This document shows, one piece after another, positions 41,915-49,701 of a stretch of 64,000 nt of DNA. Position 1 is the stretch's first letter; every line of letters starts with the position of its first letter. The notes under the pieces were generated by a model. The model saw nothing but the letters and a program-made list of their open reading frames with translations. It was not told the origin of the DNA and did not search any database. Position numbers and translations under genes: made by a program. Source of the stretch: VSJD01 sp964617825 (GTDB lineage: Bacteria > Verrucomicrobiota > Kiritimatiellia > JAAZAB01); assembly GCA_964617825.1 (NCBI GenBank), contig CAZTWL010000002.1, positions 163,125-227,124 on the forward strand. Direction: 5' to 3'.

Positions 41915-43747
41915 ATGCAAACATCAATGCAGGCGCAACGGCAAAACTGGTTCGGGCTGGATTTTTTACGGACGCGTATCGTCCTGGTCTGTTGCTTACC
42001 TGTGCTTTTCTTGCTGGCAACGGTGGCAACCGTAAGGGCGGACACCTATGGCGATTACACCTATACGATCTATCCTCTGGGAATCAGGATCGACGGCTAT
42101 ACCGGCGCGGGCGGGGATGTGACCGTCCCGTCCAACATTGTGAGCCGGACCGTCATCGGCATCGGACGCTATGCCTTTTCGGCCTCCAGCAACCTGACCA
42201 GCATCACAATCCCCGACAGCATCAGCTACATCGAGGAATATGCGTTCAATGAATGCACCAAGCTGACCGCCGCCACGTTCGGCAAGGGGCTCGCCAGCAT
42301 CGGATTCAGAATTTTCGACAACTGCACCAACCTGGCGGCCATCACGGTGGATGCAGGCAATGCCACCTACAGCAGTTTGGATGGAGTCCTGTTCAATGGC
42401 AACAAGAGCACCCTCCTCCAATTTCCGCCGGCCAAAGCCACAACCTACACAATCCCCGACAGCGTCACCGGCATTGGGGATGAGGCCTTCTTTTACTGCA
42501 CCAGGCTGGTCGGCGTCACGCTCGGCGCCAACGTCGCCAACATCGGGAACCTGGCATTCTGGGGTTGCTCCAGCCTGGCCGGCATCACGCTGCCCAACAG
42601 CGTCACCCGCATCGGCGACAATGCCTTTTCGGGCTGCACGAGCCTTGCCGAAGTCACAATGGGCGCCAACGTCGCCAACATCGGGAACTCGGCGTTCTAT
42701 GAATGCACCAGCCTGACGGGCATCACAATCCCTGCCAGTGTCACCAACATCGGCAGCGGGGCATTCGTAAGATGCACCGGCCTGACCGACATCACGGTGG
42801 ATGCAGGCAACGCCGCTTACAGCAGCTTGGGCGGACTTTTGTTCAACCATGACAAAACCACGCTCATCCAGTGTGCGGGACGTAAATCCATCGTCTCAAT
42901 CCCCTGCGGCGTCACCCGCATCGGCGACGGCGCCTTTTATTGGTGCAACCGTTTAGGCAGCATCGCAATCCCCGACAGCGTCACCAGCATCGGCGACGAT
43001 GGGTTTCACTTCTGCACCAGCCTGACCGATATTACGATCCCTAACAGTGTCACCAACATCGGGTATTATGCGTTCGAAAACTGCACCAGTCTGGGCAGCA
43101 TTACGCTCCCATCCGGCCTCACCAGCATCAAGTACTGGACCTTCCTCGGCTGCACCAGTCTGAACAGCGTTTCGGTCCCCGCCAGCGTCACCAGCATCGG
43201 CGACGATGCCTTCGCTTCCTGCATCAATCTGACCGGCGTCTATTTCCGAGGTAATGCCCCCGGTGGAAGCACAAACGTGTTTTACAACGACAACAACGCA
43301 ACCGTGTATTATGTGGCCGGGACCACCGGCTGGGGACCGACTTTTGGCGGGCGGCCGACCGCGCTGTGGGACGCACCGCCGAAACCAATCATCAGGGCCA
43401 ATGGCGGCGTGGGCACGGTCGCCGTCAATTATCCCGAGGCCTTTTCCATCACCGTGGAAATGGATTCGGGATCTTATGTCGGCGCACCGGTTGACTGGTG
43501 GATAGTTGTTTGCGCCGGATCGTCCTGGTATTACATGGATAGCGTCGTGGGCTGGACACAAGAGGGCGCCTGGCGTCCGGTGAACCAAGGACCATTGTTT
43601 AATCTGCCGGCCCTTGAAGTCCTGCATGTTCCCGGTTTGGGAAGGGGCCTATACACGTTCTATTTTGCAATCGACTATCCGATGGATGGCATCCTGAATC
43701 CGGATGGAATCATGTTCTCCGATGCGGTTAATGTGGTCGTCCAATAG
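41915..43747 (+). CDS. Secreted BspA-type leucine-rich repeat protein
   Basis: The 610-residue product has a long n-region and a hydrophobic signal ending VRADTYG. Residues about 45-460 are tandem LRR_5 (BspA-like) units of 23 residues with the consensus CTSLTxITIPxSVTxIGxxAFxxC. Two insert modules of the form VDAGNAxYSSLxGxLFN interrupt the array, a usual BspA feature. The last 120 residues (from about 490) form a separate b-rich module with DWWIVV, GPLFNLPALEVL and GLYTFYFAID motifs that recurs at the end of diverse secreted proteins. The ATG at 41915 follows ACAGGAGAGTC. Adhesion is a common role. It interrupts the btu locus. Confidence 0.8.
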   Translation: MQTSMQAQRQNWFGLDFLRTRIVLVCCLPVLFLLATVATVRADTYGDYTYTIYPLGIRIDGYTGAGGDVTVPSNIVSRTVIGIGRYAFSASSNLTSITIPDSISYIEEYAFNECTKLTAATFGKGLASIGFRIFDNCTNLAAITVDAGNATYSSLDGVLFNGNKSTLLQFPPAKATTYTIPDSVTGIGDEAFFYCTRLVGVTLGANVANIGNLAFWGCSSLAGITLPNSVTRIGDNAFSGCTSLAEVTMGANVANIGNSAFYECTSLTGITIPASVTNIGSGAFVRCTGLTDITVDAGNAAYSSLGGLLFNHDKTTLIQCAGRKSIVSIPCGVTRIGDGAFYWCNRLGSIAIPDSVTSIGDDGFHFCTSLTDITIPNSVTNIGYYAFENCTSLGSITLPSGLTSIKYWTFLGCTSLNSVSVPASVTSIGDDAFASCINLTGVYFRGNAPGGSTNVFYNDNNATVYYVAGTTGWGPTFGGRPTALWDAPPKPIIRANGGVGTVAVNYPEAFSITVEMDSGSYVGAPVDWWIVVCAGSSWYYMDSVVGWTQEGAWRPVNQGPLFNLPALEVLHVPGLGRGLYTFYFAIDYPMDGILNPDGIMFSDAVNVVVQ

Positions 43748-43794
43748 CGCCAATCGTTCGTGTCCGGAAAAGATACGACAAGACTAAACACGTC

Positions 43795-43867
43795 TCACAC
43801 AAAGGCGCCAAGCCACAAAGGGAAGCTTCCCGATCTGAACCTTTGTAAGCTTGGTGGCTACGTGTGA
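43795..43867. repeat. Inverted 8-base repeat element (CACAAAGG family)
   Basis: The left arm (43795-43821) contains ACACAAAG, GCGCCAAG, CCACAAAG in 8-base register; the right arm (43840-43867) is its imperfect reverse complement (CTTTGTAA, GCTTGGTG, GCTACGTG). An 18-base loop separates them. The layout matches the element at 26326-26424. The remaining gap to 44170 shows no gene that I can support. Confidence 0.6.
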
Positions 43868-44170
43868 AAATACGCTCGATCCGGACCTGCGGGTCGATTT
43901 TACCGCACGATGGCGAAGGTTCGCCCGACAACGTAGAACATCTCATAAAAGGGATTCCGGCCTCGCAAGCCAGTGTCCCTTTTTTGCTTTCCGCTCTTTG
44001 TTCTGTTCTGTCCGTCATCCCGACGGTTGTAGGTAGTGGCGTAACTACTGCCATGACAGGCTGGAATCAAGTTTTTTCGATAGACGGAGATGGCACCTTA
44101 ACGATAACGAAATTTTGCCGTAGCGTAACACGCATAACCAACAATGTTATTACTATAAAATAGGAGATAT

Positions 44171-45004
44171 ATGAAGTCTTTCCTGGTAAGTATTACATTG
44201 TTTCTTTCTTTGGGCAACATTCTATTAATGGATGTATCTGCCTCCAACATGGACAATAATGACGTCTATACGAAAATAGAGCAGGCGTCTACGAGTAATA
44301 TTCAAATTATTGTCCAGAGTTTATCGGAGATGGAAAACTTGTGGCCTCAAAATCCGGAGGCATATTTTCGTTCTGCAAATCATGCTGCAAGAATTTTGGG
44401 CGGAGCGTTAACAAATTCTGATGCAAAACAGTCTCTAACGAACCTATTTGATAGAATACTTGATAAAAAAAGCCCCGCAAATGACGAACAAGCCATAGCT
44501 TACTTTGACCTTAAAAGTAAGATCATTCTCTATTATTTCAATTTTAATGAGGTTCGAAATGATAAATCACGGCTGCTTGCTATTGCAGGGTTTATAGGAG
44601 AAGTGCGGTCTCGTATGATTCCAAACTATGCTAATCAAGGCACGGGATATCCTGGGCGCGAGATTCTACGACAGGCAGGTGTCATGCATGCCAATTCTAT
44701 AACAAATGCTGTGCTCAAGCAGGCTTACGAAAAGGCCGTGATTGATAACAAACAAGATCTTATTATGAATGATCTGCAGCGAACACTACGAAACGCCGAT
44801 ATCTCATTCCATTTGTTACATAATTGTTCTCGTGTCTCATCCGCTGATCCCAAAAACGAGAATTTTTTCAAGGAAATAATTTCAAGTGCTCATTTATCAA
44901 AGGAGGAGGGAAGGAAGATAGGAGGCGGTATCGGGGTTTCTCATCTTCCGGAATCTGGCAAGACAAACGATCTTGGTACTACGGAAAACACCATCAAACC
45001 ATAA
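44171..45004 (+). CDS. Hypothetical exported protein, AT-rich gene
   Basis: The 277-residue product starts with a signal-like segment (MKSFLVSITLFLSLGNILLMDVSA). The rest is mainly a-helical in appearance, with no domain I recognise and a Gly-rich, Ser/Thr-rich C-terminus (GGGIGVSHLPESGKTN...). A TAGGAGATAT ribosome site precedes the ATG. The gene is clearly less GC-rich than its surroundings: one line of 60 bases from 44461 has 22 G or C, against 42 in the line from 45361. This points to recent acquisition. It sits between the BspA-type protein and the btuD-like ATPase. Confidence 0.65.
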   Translation: MKSFLVSITLFLSLGNILLMDVSASNMDNNDVYTKIEQASTSNIQIIVQSLSEMENLWPQNPEAYFRSANHAARILGGALTNSDAKQSLTNLFDRILDKKSPANDEQAIAYFDLKSKIILYYFNFNEVRNDKSRLLAIAGFIGEVRSRMIPNYANQGTGYPGREILRQAGVMHANSITNAVLKQAYEKAVIDNKQDLIMNDLQRTLRNADISFHLLHNCSRVSSADPKNENFFKEIISSAHLSKEEGRKIGGGIGVSHLPESGKTNDLGTTENTIKP

Positions 45005-45165
45005 GTGGAACCAAATCGGTCAATGGCTGACCTTCCTCCCTAAAACTTAAGCATATTCAAAAAGATTCCACGCCCCGCCGAATATCGCTTTGTCTTCCCC
45101 CGCCCGAATTGATATCTTCACCGGCATCACTATTGAATATTTAACCGCCATGGGAGTTGGAGCGA

Positions 45166-46428
45166 ATGAGTCTGGCCTTCGAATTCGAGCATGTGACCGC
45201 CGGGTATAACCGGTCCCCCGTCCTCCGTGACATCCATTGTTCGGTTAAGGAAGGCGAGATGGTCGCGCTTCTGGGGCCCAATGGGGCGGGAAAATCCACA
45301 CTCCTGCGGGTACTGACCGGGTTGCATCCTCCCAGCGCCGGCAAGGTCCGGCTCTTTGGCCAGGACGTGAACCGCCTGCGGGCGCTGGATCGCTCGCGCC
45401 TGATTGCAGTGGTGCCCCAGGAACTCAAGACGCCCATGGCCTATACGGTGGAGGATTTGGTGCTCATGGGCCGCGCCGCCCTGCTCAGCCCTTGGCAGGC
45501 GCCCTCCGCAACGGATCGGCTGGTCGTCGAACGCGCCATGGTTTACACCGATGTCAGCGACCTGCGCGATCGCCCGCTGGAGGCGCTTAGCGGCGGAGAG
45601 AAACAACGCGCCGTCATCGCCATGGCCCTGGCCCAGGAACCCCGCATCATCGTCATGGACGAGCCGACCACCCACCTCGACCTGAATCATTCGCTGGAAA
45701 TCATGCAAATCATCGAGCGCCTGAACCGCAACCAGCGCGTCACGGTCCTGATGACCAGTCACGATTTGAACCTGGCCGCCGAATTCTGCCAGCGTTTGAT
45801 CCTGCTGGACCATGGATCCCTGATCGCCGACGGCGCGCCCTCCGAGGTCCTGCGGGAAGATACTTTGCGCGACGTGTATCACTGCGCAATCCGCGTCGGA
45901 CAGGAACCGCACACTGGCGCGGTCCTAGTCCTGCCGACACGGCGGCTGACCGAGCCCCAGGCCGGGAAACAACTGCGGGTGCACGTCATTGCCGGGGGCG
46001 GATGCGCTGGAGAACTCCTGCGCCGCTTGAGCCTGGCCGGCTGCCGGATCAGTTGCGGCGTGCTCAACCAGCAGGATACCGACACGCAGGTGGCCGAAGC
46101 TTTGGGCGTGGAAACGGTGCTGGAAAAGCCGTTTTCGCCGATTGGTATGACGGCGCTGGAGAAAGCCAAGGCGCTGGCCGCGGATGCCGCGGCGGTGGTC
46201 GTTTGCGAAGTGCCGTTCGGTCCGGGAAACGTGGTCAACCTGGAGATTGCCGACCAGGTATTGAAGCGCGGCGGCCGCGTGCTGATCAACGATCGCAATC
46301 TTGAAAACCGCGATTACAGTCCCAACCGCGAAGCGCTCGCTTGGATCCGGCGGCTGATCGAATCCGGCGCCACACCCTGGGGCCGGATCAACCAGGCGCT
46401 GGATATCCTGACGAATTTGCGGCCATAA
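45166..46428 (+). CDS. btuD: Cobalamin/corrinoid ABC transporter ATP-binding protein with C-terminal extension (BtuD-like)
   Basis: The N-terminal 255 residues are a FecE/BtuD-type ATPase: Walker A GPNGAGKST, Q-loop VPQELKTPMAYTVEDLVLMGR, signature LSGGEKQR, Walker B IIVMDEPTTHLDLNH and switch HDLNLAAEFC. A further 165 residues follow (VHVIAGGGCAGELLRRLSLAG..., GVLNQQDTDTQVAEALG, VVCEVPFGPGNVVNLEIA), a nucleotide- or corrinoid-binding-like module also found on some cobalamin transporter ATPases. It should pair with the permease at 40718, although 3.5 kb apart. The ATG at 45166 follows GTTGGAGCGA. Its 3' end overlaps the convergent PUR gene by 41 bases. Confidence 0.82.
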   Translation: MSLAFEFEHVTAGYNRSPVLRDIHCSVKEGEMVALLGPNGAGKSTLLRVLTGLHPPSAGKVRLFGQDVNRLRALDRSRLIAVVPQELKTPMAYTVEDLVLMGRAALLSPWQAPSATDRLVVERAMVYTDVSDLRDRPLEALSGGEKQRAVIAMALAQEPRIIVMDEPTTHLDLNHSLEIMQIIERLNRNQRVTVLMTSHDLNLAAEFCQRLILLDHGSLIADGAPSEVLREDTLRDVYHCAIRVGQEPHTGAVLVLPTRRLTEPQAGKQLRVHVIAGGGCAGELLRRLSLAGCRISCGVLNQQDTDTQVAEALGVETVLEKPFSPIGMTALEKAKALAADAAAVVVCEVPFGPGNVVNLEIADQVLKRGGRVLINDRNLENRDYSPNREALAWIRRLIESGATPWGRINQALDILTNLRP

Positions 46429-46606
46429 TGCGCTCGATCGTTTCCTGGAAAAGCGCCAAGCCCGAGACGGGGACAATGATGGTATCCCGATGGTTGCCGA
46501 CTTCTTCCGTTATCTTCAGGAAACGTCCGTTGGCATTTTCCTTGAAATCGAAGAAGAATTGCTTGCGTTCGATCTGCACACGCTCGCTGAACAATTGTGT
46601 CTCCAC
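46388..46606 (-). CDS. PUR-a-like single-stranded nucleic acid binding protein (DUF3276)
   Basis: The 72-residue protein begins METQLFSERVQIERKQFFFDFKEN and continues GRFLKITEEVGNHRDTIIVPVSGL, the single PUR repeat of the bacterial DUF3276/PurA family, whose members bind single-stranded DNA or RNA as dimers. The start is GTG at 46606, preceded by GGGAGGATCAGG. The gene is convergent with btuD and overlaps its last 41 bases, including its C-terminal codons, so the two would make overlapping antisense transcripts. It stands alone on the minus strand. Confidence 0.8.
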   Translation of the reverse strand: METQLFSERVQIERKQFFFDFKENANGRFLKITEEVGNHRDTIIVPVSGLALFQETIERIMAANSSGYPAPG

Positions 46607-46757
46607 CCCTGATCCTCCCGATTAGGTTCAAACCATGTGGCGCAATGTAATCGGCCACACCAGCAAAATCAACAAAAGATTCGGAGAAATAAAGACTTGA
46701 CTTCACCCCTCTATATTTTAAGCTGAACGTAGAAAATCAATGAAAGGAGCATTGCTT

Positions 46758-47102
46758 ATGGAACAAACATTGTCCAACAACGAGAAAATTGCGGAAGCCC
46801 TGCGCCTGCTGGAAGATGCCGCCAAGGGCAAAAAAGACGAACTGCGCACGTTGGTATCGAATAAATACCAGCATTTGAAGAGCGCGCTGGGCGAGGCCGA
46901 ACTCGGCATGGCCGAAGCCATGGCGGCCGCCAAGAAAAAGACCGTGGAAGCGGCCCTCCACGCCAAGGAAATCGGCGCCGAAAAAGCCAAGGAAATCGCC
47001 GCTGACGTCGACAAGCAAGTCCATGCAAATCCGTGGCCTTATATTGGCGGGGTCGCCATCGCCTCATTGCTGATCGGCTACATTCTGGGCAGGAACAAAT
47101 AA
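46758..47102 (+). CDS. ElaB/YqjD/DUF883-like membrane-anchored protein
   Basis: The 114-residue product is a long amphipathic helix rich in Ala, Lys and Glu (residues 1-90) followed by the conserved tail VHANPWPYIGGVAIASLLIGYILGRNK, a single C-terminal membrane anchor. In Escherichia coli members of this family tether stationary-phase ribosomes to the membrane; the role here is inferred. The ATG at 46758 follows AAAGGAG at 8 bases; an ATG at 46740 would place that site inside the coding region. It pairs with the YqjE-like gene downstream. Confidence 0.8.
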   Translation: MEQTLSNNEKIAEALRLLEDAAKGKKDELRTLVSNKYQHLKSALGEAELGMAEAMAAAKKKTVEAALHAKEIGAEKAKEIAADVDKQVHANPWPYIGGVAIASLLIGYILGRNK

Positions 47103-47104
47103 AG

Positions 47105-47145
47105 TCCGGCATTTTTCGCGCACAAAGACACCAATGCCGGATTTT
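47105..47145 (+). terminator. Possible intrinsic terminator after the ElaB-like gene
   Basis: TCCGGCATT (47105-47113) pairs perfectly with AATGCCGGA (47133-47141), and TTTT follows. The loop is long (19 bases). It lies directly behind the stop codon at 47102. Confidence 0.45.
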
Positions 47146-47261
47146 GCATCAGGCGGCCAAGAAATCTAATGGGGCGGCTTCGCGCAGATGCTGCGGAACA
47201 ACTTATTCTTCATATTGTCGGGCGGTCGTGTCATAGCGGCTTGTCCGCCGGACGGGAAATT

Positions 47262-47654
47262 ATGTGGACCCGTATTTTACGAACCGTGTTTATGACCGGG
47301 GCCGTGTGGTTGTTCAACAAATATCGGCAGACGTCCCTGGACCTGATCAAGCTGGAAGCAGCCATCGGCTACGTTAAAGGGGTACGCTCGGCCCGCCAGG
47401 CCTTTCTGGCATTGCTGGCTGCCATTCTGGGTATCGGCTTGCTGGCCGCAGGCTTCGTAATCCTGCACATCGGACTGGGAATGCTGTTCTATCTGGCCTT
47501 TCAGAGCTGGTGGGCCGTGGGCATCGGAATGCTGGTCCTCGGCCTGATCTATATCCTCGTGCCGCTGCTCATCATCCGCCGGCTATGCGCCGAAAAAACC
47601 TGGATGCAGTTCTTCAAGGCCGATAAAATCGTCGAACAGGTAACGAAAAAATAA
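47262..47654 (+). CDS. YqjE/phage-holin-III-like small membrane protein
   Basis: The 130-residue protein has a short cytoplasmic helix (LFNKYRQTSLDLIKLEAAIGYVKGVRSARQA) and two strong membrane segments (AFLALLAAILGIGLLAAGFVILH and AVGIGMLVLGLIYILVPLLII), with a basic C-terminus. This is the YqjE pattern, often filed as holin-like. With the ElaB/YqjD-like gene before it, it reproduces the yqjD-yqjE gene order. The ATG at 47262 is favoured; a second at 47292 is possible. No phage genes are nearby, so lysis is unlikely. Confidence 0.65.
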   Translation: MWTRILRTVFMTGAVWLFNKYRQTSLDLIKLEAAIGYVKGVRSARQAFLALLAAILGIGLLAAGFVILHIGLGMLFYLAFQSWWAVGIGMLVLGLIYILVPLLIIRRLCAEKTWMQFFKADKIVEQVTKK

Positions 47655-47677
47655 TCAAGAGAGTTCTTCGTTCCTTG

Positions 47678-48226
47678 CTATTGGTTCTGCACTTTATCCT
47701 CTGTCGTCCGCCGTCCGCTTTCCGCCGTCCGGTCTCCGGTCTTCCCCACCGCCTCCATGATCAGCACCACGCGGCCCACGCCATCCGCCTGGCGCGATGA
47801 AGCTATCGAGCACTCGACCAGCCGCCAAGGCGGACGTTGCATCTCGGCCTCGCGCAGAAAATCGGGCACCTGGCCCAGGTTAAGCTCGCTGAACACCACT
47901 TCCATCTGCCAAAGCGTCCAGCCGTCCGCCAGGTTGCGCGCTTCGCGTTCCCTGATTTCCGGCGTCGCATTGGTCACGATGGCGCGACTCAAGCTCGCCA
48001 ATGAAACCGGCAGCGCGTTGCTCACGCCCTCGAACGCACGCACCGCAGCCTGGTGCCGGTCGCGCATCTGTTTCATCGCCAGCAACTGGTCAAGCGTCTC
48101 GATTTTATTCCGGATTTTCCCGCGCAGTTCAAGATTTTGAAAGATCACGGCAAACGCCGCCAGCGCGCCGGACAGGAATACCACCAGCGCGCAAATATGC
48201 AGGAGCAACAATCCTTTGGGCTTCAT
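47678..48226 (-). CDS. Type II secretion GspM/PilO-like protein
   Basis: The 182-residue protein has one N-terminal membrane segment (LLLLHICALVVFLSGALAAFAVIF), a coiled-coil stretch (LELRGKIRNKIETLDQLLAM) and a periplasmic ferredoxin-like part ending near residue 158, as in GspM/PilO. Its start overlaps the stop of the GspL-like gene (ATGA), so the two are coupled. The last 20 residues (GDRTAESGRRTTEDKVQNQ) are encoded by a heptanucleotide repeat and are not part of the fold. It is the last gene of a gspK-L-M operon. Confidence 0.7.
   Translation of the reverse strand: MKPKGLLLLHICALVVFLSGALAAFAVIFQNLELRGKIRNKIETLDQLLAMKQMRDRHQAAVRAFEGVSNALPVSLASLSRAIVTNATPEIREREARNLADGWTLWQMEVVFSELNLGQVPDFLREAEMQRPPWRLVECSIASSRQADGVGRVVLIMEAVGKTGDRTAESGRRTTEDKVQNQ
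47703..47744 (-). repeat. Heptanucleotide repeat in the gspM-like 3' end
   Basis: Six 7-base units (GTCGTCC, GCCGTCC, GCTTTCC, GCCGTCC, GGTCTCC, GGTCTTC on the plus strand) lie in frame near the 3' end of the gene and encode the hydrophilic tail D-R-T-A-E-S-G-R-R-T-T-E. The units are a rotation of the tonB family. Confidence 0.6.
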
Positions 48227-49701
48227 GGTCCACCTCCTTCGGCATTGACCGTGAAACGCACCTCGGCCTCCGCCACGGCCTCCTGGCGCTCAAGTTTCAC
48301 GGTATAGCCCAGCGCCTTCAGGCGCTGTTCCAATTGCCCGCACCGATCCCAGTCCTCCGTCACGCCGGTCAATACCAGGCTGTTACGCTTCAAGTTCAAG
48401 GTCTCGAATCGCACGGACGATTCCCGGCCGGCCTTGATCACCCCGGCCAGCCGAACGGCCAGCGACGGCGCAAACGCGTCCAGGAAAGGCGTGGTCTGGG
48501 GCGACTGTTTTTCCCAGGCCTTCTGAACTTCCGGAATCTCGCGTCCATACAAAATTGTCGCCCCTGGCGCCAGTTCGCCGGCAACCGCCGCAATTTCGGA
48601 TTTAACGCGGTCAAAACGCCGCGCGCTTGCCAGGTGCGCCGCCAAACTAAAACATCCCAGCAGAATGCCGGACAGCAGAATGATCATGGCGGCGAAACGC
48701 GCGCGCCGGACCATGACACGCAGCACAGCCGCGTGTGTAAAAGATTGCCGCCGCAAATTGCACCGCAACGGCCCGCTTTTCAGCGCGCGCCGGCACAGGG
48801 CGCGCGCCAGGAACGCGGATGGATCGTCCATCACCGCCAGAGGACCAGGCCAGACCGAAGACATTGGACGATATAACGCATCGACCAAGTCCGATTCGCC
48901 CGCGCGGACGCCGCAGAACAGCCATTGCACTCCGGCGCCCGCCGGCAAATCCGCGTGCAGGATACGCTGAAGACGGTTGACAAGGGCGCCATTCGAGGCG
49001 TTCCGCCCTTCAACCGATTCCGGATTTGCAGGCGCAGCGGATAATGCCGGCATCTGCAGGCTGTATGCATTGCCGTAACGCTCGCCACGCCCGATGACCA
49101 GAGTGGTGCGATCGTTGGCCAGGCAAATCAGCGCCCGGTGCAACGCCGCTTTGCGGGACGGGGCAGCCGGCCATTCCACCAGGCTCTGCGTCCAGAGCGC
49201 GAGGCCCTCATGATCCAACAGCATCGGATCAATTCCCTGTACCCTGTAGCGCTCCAAGCAAGCTTGAATGGCTTCGCGGCGGGCGGCGCAAACCAGGGCG
49301 CTGATTGTACCCTCGGGAGTCCGCCGAAATTCCACAAACCGGTAAAGGCAGTCCTCCACCGGAAACGGCAGCTGGATATCCAACAGCGAGGGCAGCACTT
49401 TCTCCGCTTTAGTCCGCGACGTCAACGGCGAATTCAGCCAAAGGGTCAGACTTTCCTGCACAGCCAGGCAGCCAACCGTCACCCCGCCGCCCGGGGCCAA
49501 ATCGCCCTGCCCGGCAGAAGAAACACGCAGCGCGGACACCTCATCCGGAGTCAACACGGACTGGCGCACGGTGCCGCCCAACGAGAGCGAGGCCCGGACG
49601 TTGACCGCCGTGCCGCCCGCAAGCGTCACGCCATAACAAACCCGCGGCTTGAGTGGCGTTGCGTTCCGGCAGGTATAAATCAATTTTTCGGAGGTTGCCA
49701 T
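48223..49701 (-). CDS. GspL/PilM-PilN-like secretion ATPase-scaffold protein
   Basis: The 492-residue protein has a large cytoplasmic part (about 1-325) of the actin-like GspL/PilM type, with QLPFPVEDCLYRFVEFR and ALVCAARREAIQACLERYRVQGIDPMLLD as recognisable segments. One membrane segment follows (AAMIILLSGILLGCFSLAAHLA), then a periplasmic PilN/GspL C-terminal domain with SVRFETLNLKRNSLVLTG. The start ATG overlaps the gspK stop as TGATG, and its own stop overlaps the gspM start, so all three are translationally coupled. It should link the secretion ATPase to the periplasmic parts; no gspE or gspD is in the window. Confidence 0.7.
   Translation of the reverse strand: MATSEKLIYTCRNATPLKPRVCYGVTLAGGTAVNVRASLSLGGTVRQSVLTPDEVSALRVSSAGQGDLAPGGGVTVGCLAVQESLTLWLNSPLTSRTKAEKVLPSLLDIQLPFPVEDCLYRFVEFRRTPEGTISALVCAARREAIQACLERYRVQGIDPMLLDHEGLALWTQSLVEWPAAPSRKAALHRALICLANDRTTLVIGRGERYGNAYSLQMPALSAAPANPESVEGRNASNGALVNRLQRILHADLPAGAGVQWLFCGVRAGESDLVDALYRPMSSVWPGPLAVMDDPSAFLARALCRRALKSGPLRCNLRRQSFTHAAVLRVMVRRARFAAMIILLSGILLGCFSLAAHLASARRFDRVKSEIAAVAGELAPGATILYGREIPEVQKAWEKQSPQTTPFLDAFAPSLAVRLAGVIKAGRESSVRFETLNLKRNSLVLTGVTEDWDRCGQLEQRLKALGYTVKLERQEAVAEAEVRFTVNAEGGGP

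Noticed and set aside
41915..43747. Regular direct repeats that might be a CRISPR array
   Set aside because: The repeats are within an open reading frame, are degenerate with no unique spacers, and encode BspA-type leucine-rich repeats.
43864..44163. A 99-codon frame before the AT-rich gene
   Set aside because: It begins inside the inverted repeat, lacks a ribosome site and has no coherent protein character.
47262..47654. Phage holin, suggesting a prophage remnant
   Set aside because: The preceding ElaB/YqjD-like gene and the helix plus two membrane segments fit the chromosomal YqjE pattern; no phage genes are nearby.
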